In this document: positions 56,326 to 64,000 of the stretch, one piece after another
How positions within the stretch are numbered: the first letter of the stretch is position 1
How the letters are laid out: each line of letters begins with the position of its first letter
Assembly (NCBI GenBank): GCA_015499995.1
Contig: JADNRV010000240.1
Span: forward strand, 1-64,000
Length of the DNA stretch: 64,000 bases
Direction of reading: 5' to 3'
From: Flammula alnicola
Lineage: Eukaryota > Basidiomycota > Agaricomycetes > Agaricales > Strophariaceae
Translations under genes and position numbers: made by a program
Notes under the pieces: model-generated
What the model was told of the DNA's origin: nothing
Database searches by the model: none
Seen by the model: only the letters and a program-made list of their open reading frames with translations

Positions 56326-57502
56326 TAGGGATTGTCAGGGGTAACCCTGGGGTATTTTTGCTGTACCCTTACCCTTACCCACCAAAACCCCTACCCTCCA
56401 CCAGGGGTAAGGGTTTTGGCAGGTATGGGTAAGGGTTTCCGAAAACCCAGGGGTATTTAATATTTTGGAGGGGTATACCTGTTAAAATTGAGTGGAAACT
56501 GTTTTAAAATTTGTTTATTAAATAATTACACTAAATTAATTATTTTATAATGCTCTGTACAGTGTTTTCTTGGATCATAAGCCCAATGACGGTTCGGGCG
56601 TTGAAGGCACAGCGGTTGTTAGGAGAAAAAGGCATCCGGCGGCGCTGAGGCCGGCCGGATGCCCATAAATATAATTTATCAACAAGTTTCGAGAGGTAAA
56701 GCTACATGGCTTGTACAGATGACGCGGAGACGTAGTGTACGGGATTTGGAAAGATATCCACAATTACGTCGTCGAGATAAGTGTGGACAATACGAAAACA
56801 GCAGCAGCCTGTGATATTGTTCCATTGGATAAAGGTCGAGAAGGTGTGATTGCTGAGACAGTAGCGATTACGCATAGCGAGGGTTGATGGGCGCGGTGAG
56901 ATTGCGCGTGGTCGGACTCGGTATGAGGTGCGGGAGGGTGGGTAGTCGAAAAACAATACCGCAGTGGGATTAACACGGGATGTGAAAGGGCGTGTGTTAA
57001 GCGCTGAGGCTCGAACAAATTTGTCGCGTCTTATATTGATAACTATATCTCCTAAATATGCGAAACCATTTATTAGGAGAAGTAGAATGTGTCAATTTAA
57101 CAGGAGAAGTGTTCCGTTCTCCTGTCAAATGTTTGAGCTAATTCATTGCCGCTGAGGGCGTGAAGATTTATTGAAGACACGTTACACATTTGTCGCGCGC
57201 GCTGAGGCACGTGACCAAGACACCGCATCCACGAGTTACCCGGTTGTTGCCTTTCATTGGACTTGGGTAAAATTTCTTTTAAACTCGACAAATTTGGGCA
57301 CAAAATCAAGTAAAAAGTCATAAAATAATTTTTTTCAGGCATCTTTGGTCTGCAAAAAGGTCAAAAAAATTCTCTTGGCAATACCCCTGACCCCTGCTGG
57401 GGGTAGGGGTTTTCCAAGGGTACAGAAATCTCAACCCTTACCCTTACCCCAGCATACCCTACCCAAAACCCCTGCGGGTTTTCAAACCCCTGACAATCAC
57501 TA
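56326..57502. mobile_element. Non-autonomous hAT-type DNA transposon, 1177 bp
   Basis: Flanked by a perfect 8-bp direct repeat CACAGAAC (56318-56325 and 57503-57510), the target-site length of the hAT superfamily. The ends are inverted repeats: TAGGGATTGTCAGGGG at the left and, reverse complemented, TAGTGATTGTCAGGGG at the right (one mismatch). Both subterminal regions (about 56340-56450 and 57370-57480) are packed with TACCC/TTACCC and GGGGTA motifs in both orientations, probable transposase-binding arrays that resemble telomere repeats. The interior has no transposase-like frame, so an autonomous copy elsewhere would be needed for movement. The near-perfect ends suggest a recent insertion. 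Confidence 0.85.
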
Positions 57503-57510
57503 CACAGAAC

Positions 57511-58916
57511 TGAATGGCGAAGAAATGGTGGCATTGAAACAAGTACATTACATGGTTTAAATACCTATTACTATTCATGCTTTTTCCAACCCACGCACAC
57601 TTTTTCCCTCCCTAGAACATTATCCTGGAGCGAGTGGCACATACATTGCTTGAAAGCAGTAGTGCTTTCAAGTTGACGTTGGTTTGATATCTGCAAATGT
57701 GGCGTGTACTGTAGGAGTCCGTGCTTTGACCCGTGCAGCCCGCCGCGATGTGGTGCCACTTGTGAATTTGGACGGTGTGATGTCTACGGCTTGTTTGATG
57801 TGTCCGATGATGATGTGCGAGGCAGCACTGTGGTCGTGATGGACAGTGGTGGGCTGCGGTGGTGCAAAGGGCGGCGGGATGTCACACTACCATCACAAAA
57901 GAAACATATGTAGAGTCTGGCAGACAGTCTGGCGGACGGTCTGCCGTTTTGATTTCCAGCAGATCAGATTTCTTGGTTGAAGACGGTTATGTTGGAGGTT
58001 GGTTCCGATTCGTACGTGTTCTAATTAGTGCAACCGAATCTGCGTGTGGAAGGTCATGTGATCGTTCTGGAGGGTCGGGCGCCTCGGGCCAAGCCCGACA
58101 CCAAGTTTATAGTGTTTTTATGCTTCGATTGGGATTGTATAAACCATGTTACGAAATTTCAATACACAGGGAAGGTCTCGTAGGTAAGCTGAGTAGCAAG
58201 CGAAGCGGAATCTTGATTTCCAATGATTTGAGGCATCCGGGGCGTGTGCAAGTCGAATTGGCGCTCGTCTACATTTGGTCAGTCATGCATAATAAATCGT
58301 TGCAGGAGCATCCGCGTCGGCTATTTACTAGTGCATATTCAAGTTCTAGCTTGTCTGAGTTGACGGACGCGCCGGGCCTGGATTCGGCATGCGCCACTCC
58401 GGAGTCCCGAGCGAGTGAGCGTCGGATGAAGCGACGCAGACGGTCGTATATTTATTTGCCCTGTCGTAATGGTGCAGTGTTTCGAATATATTGTCTCCAA
58501 TTATAAGTAGTCTACACCCTAAGTAATATTAAATTGCCAGGCGCGGAATTGTAGATACGTATCTGAGCCACTATCATGCAGGTAGCCTCAGGTTGTTTAT
58601 GTTGTTCTCAGGTTGTGCCAATCACATTTTTTCGAATCTATTTACTTCGGAAGAAATATCGATATCGAAATGCTAAGACTTCTTACTTTCTGATGGGTTA
58701 TTGCCCAAACGATACATTTATAGAGCTATAAAAGGAACGAAAGCTGGGACGTCCCAGCCTGAGGGCGTCCAAACACCCACCAAAATACGTCCATATGATC
58801 CATGTTCTTGGCTTTTTAAGGTCAAATTTCGCCGTGCGGGGCCGAGTCGAGGCTAGGTATGTTTCCGAGGGCGTCGACCCTACAATGCACTAACTTAGCA
58901 CTATCCCACCCTTAGG
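57511..58916. other. Region without a confident gene
   Basis: One plus-strand frame (about 57900-58506) is open for some 200 codons but starts without an ATG in a good position, is Ser/Arg-rich and has no family motif. I do not call it. The stretch 57910-57945 repeats the AGACGGTCTGG-type motif. The rest is AT-rich spacer. Confidence 0.4.
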
Positions 58917-59108
58917 CACTGCTGCGGCCGGACTATTTTGACGGGGGGTCAAAATGTGATGGCAGGTTGTTAGAATTTTGCATATATTTTGCCACCATAT
59001 TTTGCCGCCACTTAAGGTGGTACACATGATTGCAAAATGTGACGGCAAAATTAAAACAACTTGCCGCGCATTTTGACTCCCCGGCAAAATAGTCCGGGCA
59101 CAGCAGTG
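58917..59108. mobile_element. MITE, 192 bp, long terminal inverted repeats
   Basis: Begins CACTGCTGCGGCCGGACTAT and ends with the inverse (ATAGTCCGGGCACAGCAGTG). The inverted repeats extend about 65-70 bases with a few mismatches, so the element is almost a perfect hairpin with TTTTGCC/GGCAAAA-rich arms. It is flanked by AGG on both sides (58914-58916 and 59109-59111), a possible 3-bp target duplication. CACTG ends and a 3-bp duplication would fit CACTA-like or Harbinger-like transposons. No coding capacity. Confidence 0.8.
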
Positions 59109-59243
59109 AGGGTGAACAGCGCCCATTACGTACCTAAATATAGTCAATCCTCAAAAATCGCGAGTGGCTACACAAACGTCTAACTTTACAACCATCATCT
59201 GTCCATATCACAGACGTCCTTTACAGGCCTCTACTTCCTAGGT

Positions 59244-59690
59244 ATGTCGAGGCTGAGAAACCTCCCGGTAGGCGCTGACTTGAGAGTGATTCTAAGCAGG
59301 AAATATCGCACAAAAAGTCGCAAAGTCCACGACAACCGTGTCGACAAGGAGCAAAAAGAGACAATGCCAAAAGCTCCTAGAGATACTCTTATCGTAGCCC
59401 TTGACTGCGCACGCAAAGCCGTCGAGCTAGATACGAGCGGCATGGACCCACACGGCGCCATCGAGGCGTACAGACAGAGCACATTTTTGCTCTGTGAAGT
59501 CATCGAAAAACTGCAGCAAGAGCAAGCTCAGGGTGCAGACACAAACGGACAGAGAACGAAGGAGCTGGAGAGGATAGCAGAGATTCATAAATCTTACTGG
59601 GATCGGATGTTGGTTTTGTGTGAGGTTTTTGGACTTCCACCGTCGCAGGTGGGGGAGATTCCAGGAGGTGGTTCCGAAGCTCGTCTTTAG
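59244..59690 (+). CDS. Small MIT-like helical protein
   Basis: Intronless, 148 residues. Residues about 41-120 read as a three-helix MIT-type domain (TLIVALDCARKAVELDTSGM, GAIEAYRQSTFLLCEVIEKL, ERIAEIHKSYWDRMLVLCEV), the fold that binds ESCRT-III tails in Vps4 and related proteins. The first 40 residues are basic and lack features; an ATG at 59364 (MPKAPRDTL) just before the domain could be the true start. No ATPase or other domain follows, so it would be a stand-alone MIT-like protein or the remains of a longer one. The likeness to MIT is by pattern and not certain. Confidence 0.6.
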   Translation: MSRLRNLPVGADLRVILSRKYRTKSRKVHDNRVDKEQKETMPKAPRDTLIVALDCARKAVELDTSGMDPHGAIEAYRQSTFLLCEVIEKLQQEQAQGADTNGQRTKELERIAEIHKSYWDRMLVLCEVFGLPPSQVGEIPGGGSEARL

Positions 59691-60327
59691 AAGAACCATC
59701 GATGAGCTTGCAGCTTTGCTGTTTTCTCAGACTCGATTCCTTGTTCCACGAATGTCATAACTATGGGGTTCAAAAGAGAAAACCCCATCGAAACGGGGCC
59801 TTCTATGTCATCGTTCTGTAACCTTCTAGATTTCTGGAGAACATTAATGAATTAAAACTCGCACCTCGTTTGCAGATGATCCCTTTATCAGACACGATAT
59901 AATTTCGGGTTCTTTGTGTTCACAATGGGGGCTACAAGAAAGAAGGGATTTGATACGCCATTGTCGTGAATTTCAATATGTGAAGAAGAGGGAAGCGTCC
60001 GTTTTAGGCTGTGATGATGTGAAAGGAGACCAGGCGTGAGAACAAGACACCCAAAACGGAAGCGTCGCGTCGCGTCTCGGCGTTTTGCTGGTTTCGTCCT
60101 TACCTCCACTTGCGCCCTTGCCTTCGACTCCTCGACAACCTTCTGCATGCTCTTTCTCATCTGAATCTCCCTGGAACCCTTCAAAACACATAATACTCGC
60201 ATAAGCACCATCTTTATCGTCTTATTGCAGCCTTGGGTCGACAATCGGAACTCGAACCAGCTTTTTTTTCAATCTCGCCGCAGGACCGCGGACAGGCATT
60301 ACCAGACGACAGCAACTCGCAGAACGT
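59691..60327. promoter_or_regulatory. Spacer and upstream region of the Cdh1-like gene
   Basis: 3' flank of the MIT-like gene, then the promoter and leader of the Cdh1-like gene. No other gene recognised. Confidence 0.4.
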
Positions 60328-62202
60328 ATGTCGGGCATGAAGAACTCGCCTTTTGGCAAGCGTTTACGGGCATCGCATCAGGAAGCGGAGGAGAATGCGT
60401 CTCCCAGAAGACCAAGGGTCAATCCTATCTTTGGCGTTGGCCCCGCTTCATCTACTCCAGCGCTCGATTCAAGACCGACAACAGGGGACAGCAGTAGCAT
60501 TACGGAATCGCCTGCGGACATATTCTCATTCACCAGCATGACGATGGCTTCAGCTCTGGCGATGCCGCGAATGGGGAAGGAATACGGCGACAGGTTCGTG
60601 CCATCGAAAGACTCGGGCGACCTGCGGACATCATACCATCTCATGGACGAGGGTGGACCTTCGACACCGTCAAAGAATAGGATCATACCGTCCGAGTCGG
60701 ATGCGCTCAAAGGTGAGCCTTTCTCGCCTTTTCGGTGTTCCTAGTCCTTTCTCGCCTTTTCCATTGCTGACTGAGCCACCGATTAGAACAAGCAAACCAC
60801 CTTTTCACTTCGGTACTGCATACAGAAGTGACTCCTCCATCGCCCCGTAGACCAGTCTCACCGACACGGCCGACGCCTATCGCATCCGGGTCAGGAATCG
60901 GCGCCTTACCCTCGACGCCGACTCGTAAACGTCTCTTCGCCTACAACTCACCGTCCCGATCCAACCCCAACACTCCTACACGGCGGCTCGACACTCCTAC
61001 CGATGAAGCCTACTCCATGAGCCCCGTCCGAGCGGAGAGCCGACAACTACTTGAGTCGCCTCGGCGGAAACTCCGCAGTGTGTGCAAGACTCCCTATAGG
61101 GTTCTCGACGCCCCTGAGCTCGCAGACGACTTCTACCTCAACCTGGTGGACTGGTCGAGCACTAACGTGCTGGGCGTGGGACTAGGGTCGTGCGTATACC
61201 TTTGGACGGCCCATAATGCTGCTGTGTCGAAGCTATGCGACCTTGCGCCGTCCAACGACACCATCTCCTCGGTCTCATGGGTACAAAAGGGCACCACGCT
61301 CGCCGTTGGGACTCTCGCCGGCAGATTGCACATCTACGACGCCCATACACTACAACTGCAGCGGACGTACCACCAGGCGCATACACAGCGCATCGGCGCC
61401 CTGGCCTGGAACACACACGTCCTGTCGTCCGGCTCTCGGGATAGGACGGTGCACCATCGAGATGTACGGGAAGCATCGGCACGGCCGTTCAAGCGGTGTA
61501 CGGGGCATCGCCAGGAGGTGTGCGGGCTGAAGTGGAGCAGTGACGGCGGGCCGTCGGCGGCGACGCTGGCGAGTGGAGGCAACGACAACAAGGTGTGCAT
61601 TTGGGATCTGCGGGGCTCGAGGCGGCCGGGTGTTGCTGGGGCGATATCTGCGGCGGGAGCGGGGTCGGGAGACGATGGGCCGGGTGATGCGCCGATGTGG
61701 AAGTTCCATGAGCATACAGCGGCGGTGAAGGCACTGGCGTGGGACCCGCATGTGTCGGGTGTTCTTGCGACGGGCGGGGGTACGCAGGACAAGCACATCA
61801 GGTTTTGGAATGTCATGAATGGGTCGATGTTGCAGGAGCTGGACACCGGCAGCCAGGTGCGTTTTTCTTTCCGAACACTAAGCTCATAACTAACTGGACA
61901 TCTCGCAGGTCTGCAATCTTATCTGGTCGCTAACGTCGCACGAACTGGTCTCCACGCACGGGTTCTCCTCAACCACGGCACAAAACCAGATCTGCATTTG
62001 GAAATATCCGACGCTGGACATGGTCGCTTCGCTGACCGGACACACGAATCGCGTGCTGTACCTCGCGATGAGTCCGGACGGCGAGACCATCGTGACGGGT
62101 GCTGGAGACGAGACGTTGCGGTTCTGGAATGCGTTCCCGAAGAAGGCGAAAAACGCGCGGGAGACGGAGAGCATGCTCGATTATGGGCGGTTGATTCGGT
62201 GA
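60328..62202 (+). CDS. CDH1: Cdh1/Fizzy-related activator of the anaphase-promoting complex
   Basis: WD40 adaptor that brings substrates to the APC/C ubiquitin ligase from late mitosis through G1. Three exons (60328-60712, 60787-61856, 61909-62202) give 582 residues. The N-terminus is Ser/Pro-rich with many SP/TP sites, likely Cdk targets, and carries the C-box DRFVPS at residues 88-93. Then comes [20 protein letters not shown], the conserved entry to the propeller. WD repeats include [51 protein letters not shown] and [20 protein letters not shown]. The chain ends GRLIR, the C-terminal Ile-Arg tail that docks on the APC/C. The absence of Cdc20-type features and the [11 protein letters not shown] repeat favour Cdh1 over Cdc20. 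Intact. Confidence 0.93.
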
Positions 62203-64000
62203 TTCTCTGTTGGGTGTTGGGTATCGGTCGGACTTGGAGCGGGCCTGCCTTCATCGACGGGTGGCTATATGGTTGTTATCGGCGTGGACGAGGCATGCTT
62301 TGAGAGTGGCTCCGTTCATGTCGTTACACCAGATCTTCAGGATTTCTTCCAAAACACCCTCTTCTACGACCGCATGCACTGCTTTGTATCCTTTTGCGTT
62401 CCTCCGCCTCTATCCCACACCGCATGTCGCTCCTACTTCTCTCCGACATACTCGTCTGCAATGCTTTACAACGCCATATGTCTCAAATCACACTAGGCCC
62501 ATCTCAACAATACGCATGGTATTCGACTATCCGCACATGCCAATTCCTCCGCAATCTTAAAACGCCCTCGAATGGGGCATATCCACCTGTCTGGCTTTAT
62601 ACTTAGCCCCCGCCGATATTGGCCCCGCCGTCGACTGTCCGGTGTCGTTGGTGCACCATGCCATGTCATTATGCACGTCATATCATGTCGGTCATATACG
62701 TTGTCTTTCGCCACACGTACTTCTTATCTTCCGTTCCGTTCTTCTATTTTTCTTCTTTCTATTTGCTTCAACTCGTTTTGTTCTCTCGGATTGTATGGTT
62801 TATGCTTCTCTCCCTTTTCTTCTGGCTGTTATATTCTTCCTCTTTTATCTTTCTCTCTCGCTTTCGTCCCTTCAGCTCGATTTGTCGACTCCTTCGTTCG
62901 GTCCGCTGGGCATGATCATCTTGGAATGGTCTACGACGCAAGGGCACGTCGTACTATGACACACGCCTCTTCTACGTTGTGCCGTTCCTCCATTCCGCAC
63001 TTCCTTCCTTCCTTCCATTCCTCGATGTCTCCCTGCTCATATCTCGCTTTGTCCCAAATCCAGAAATTATCCACGGACCCCTGCTACATACATAACGTAA
63101 CGCTCAATACACCCCCATCCCCACCCATCCATTCATCCAATTGTGCCATAACAACAACCATATTATTCCGGCCCCGAGTTACATCGTAAATCACATATCT
63201 ACATACCTACTACCTACCTAGCTACATTTCACTACATCGTACTTATACTAACTATGACCTCCTACTTAGGCCTAGGCATATCGAATCATGTTTCTCTGTC
63301 AGATTTCTCCTTTCTTTTTCTTTTTCATTCTCGCTACATAATTTTTTTTTGTTGAAATTGTACTCATCCTCTCTTTGTGTGTTTGCGTCCGTTCTCTGTC
63401 TATTGTGTCTCTGAATCTCGTCTCTGTCGGTCTCTCTACAACTCTTTTTGTGTCTTGATTTCCTGGAATATATATTGATTCTCTGGTTTATGTTTTTCTT
63501 TCTTTTTAGTGTTTACGTATGCTTCGATGGATGTTGTATCTATACTTGAGTTACTATTGCAAAGCACAATCTACGTGTTGACGATGTAGAAGTCGAAGCT
63601 TGAGCTTGAGGTCTTGAGGTTTCAATAATATGGCTAGACCAAAGGCGGCGTAGTTACCGGTATGAACGTTGTAGAGATACGAATGCTGACTCGAGGCAGT
63701 CCATCGCTGTTTTTTTTTTCACGTCTTTGCTTACTCGTCACTACCGCTTCTGTCGAAGAAATAGAGTGGTGCTCAATTTAAGGACGGTAAAAGGATGGAG
63801 AGGGTGTACCTTTGGGACATATTGTACAAAGCTCGCAGACTTTGCGCAGGCTGCGGGACTCAGCAGCAGCGGGAGAGCTCAGGCTCTGAGTTTATTCTTC
63901 CTTTCCCGATGAGACACCCCTTTTAACTCCTATTTCCCATCTCCTTTCTTCACGCTCAAGTGAACGTAGTCCGGAGAATTACTATAAATGTCAGTATCTG
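62203..64000. other. 3' flank and pyrimidine-rich spacer
   Basis: No gene recognised. About 62700-63500 is strongly T/C-rich with long runs (TTTCTTCTTTCT-like), which creates open frames of low-complexity Phe/Leu/Ser peptides that are not real genes. The end of the window may hold the promoter of a gene beyond it. Confidence 0.5.

Noticed and set aside
57859..58506. 215-codon plus-strand frame
   Set aside because: Opens at a GTG, low-complexity Ser/Arg composition, no splice or family support.
61334..61846. Minus-strand frames opposite the Cdh1-like gene
   Set aside because: Shadows of GC-rich WD40 codons.
62572..63189. 205-codon plus-strand frame rich in Ser, Phe and Leu
   Set aside because: Produced by a long pyrimidine-rich tract; no start context, no motif.
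1..64000. CRISPR arrays, bacterial operons, riboswitches, tRNA genes
   Set aside because: No regular repeat-spacer pattern or Shine-Dalgarno-led gene strings. The few GGTTCGA-like strings I noticed lack the surrounding cloverleaf. The organism is clearly eukaryotic.

Overview
The window looks like nuclear DNA from a mushroom-forming basidiomycete (Agaricomycetes, probably Agaricales-like). The genes are close-packed and broken by many GT-AG introns of about 50-65 nt. The families also fit: an AA14-type copper oxygenase, a secreted 'glycopeptide' (Bys1/thaumatin-like), coiled-coil-plus-F-box proteins, HSPA12-like Hsp70 proteins and tandem P450s. I saw no bacterial-type operons, CRISPR arrays or convincing tRNA genes. 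Exon joins were worked out by hand from reading frame, splice sites and family knowledge.

Layout. 1-3375: no gene recognised. 3376-5112 (+): AA14 LPMO-like secreted, probably GPI-anchored protein in 11 exons. 5469-14787 (-): three tandem Hsp70-like paralogs, with a MITE-like inverted-repeat element between the second and third. 14945-18230: a segment of about 3.3 kb that interrupts sequence duplicated from upstream of the second paralog; it carries tandem repeats and a trypsin-fold gene (16033-18135, -). 18523-20109 (+): REX4-type exonuclease. 20486-22074 (+): mitochondrial carrier. 22650-25196 (-): fourth Hsp70-like paralog, divergent from a coiled-coil protein (25401-27061, +). 27655-29787 (+): soluble two-ABC ATPase. 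30661-32151 (+): membrane protein. About 32600-32722 (-): U6 snRNA. 32994-34784 (+): F-box-like protein. 35218-36689 (-): glycopeptide gene with a Helitron-like insertion in an intron. 36978-37721 (-): doubtful gene. 38295-38498: P450 relic, followed by two intact tandem P450s (38783-40938 and 41970-44135, +). 44611-44959 (-): the tiny CMC4-like gene. 45912-47390 (+): Ser/Thr-rich single-pass membrane protein. 48085-48864 (+): acireductone dioxygenase. 49506-53038 (-): PFF1-type vacuolar membrane protease. 53674-54975: F-box pseudogene. 55642-56244 (-): small hypothetical gene. 56326-57502: non-autonomous hAT element with an 8-bp target duplication. 58917-59108: 192-bp MITE. 59244-59690 (+): MIT-like helical protein. 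60328-62202 (+): Cdh1/Fizzy-related APC/C activator.

Housekeeping genes (REX4, carrier, ABC ATPase, U6, CMC4, ARD, PFF1, Cdh1) alternate with lineage-expanded families (Hsp70-like, P450, F-box, trypsin-like) and small transposons, as expected of a locus shaped by local duplication and insertion. There is no single pathway. The most noteworthy items are the microexons (14 nt in all four Hsp70-like genes, 14 nt in the glycopeptide gene, 9 nt in the LPMO gene), an F-box start codon cut off by an intron, the 3.3-kb insertion carrying the trypsin-like gene, and four apparently undescribed mobile elements with defined or partly defined ends.
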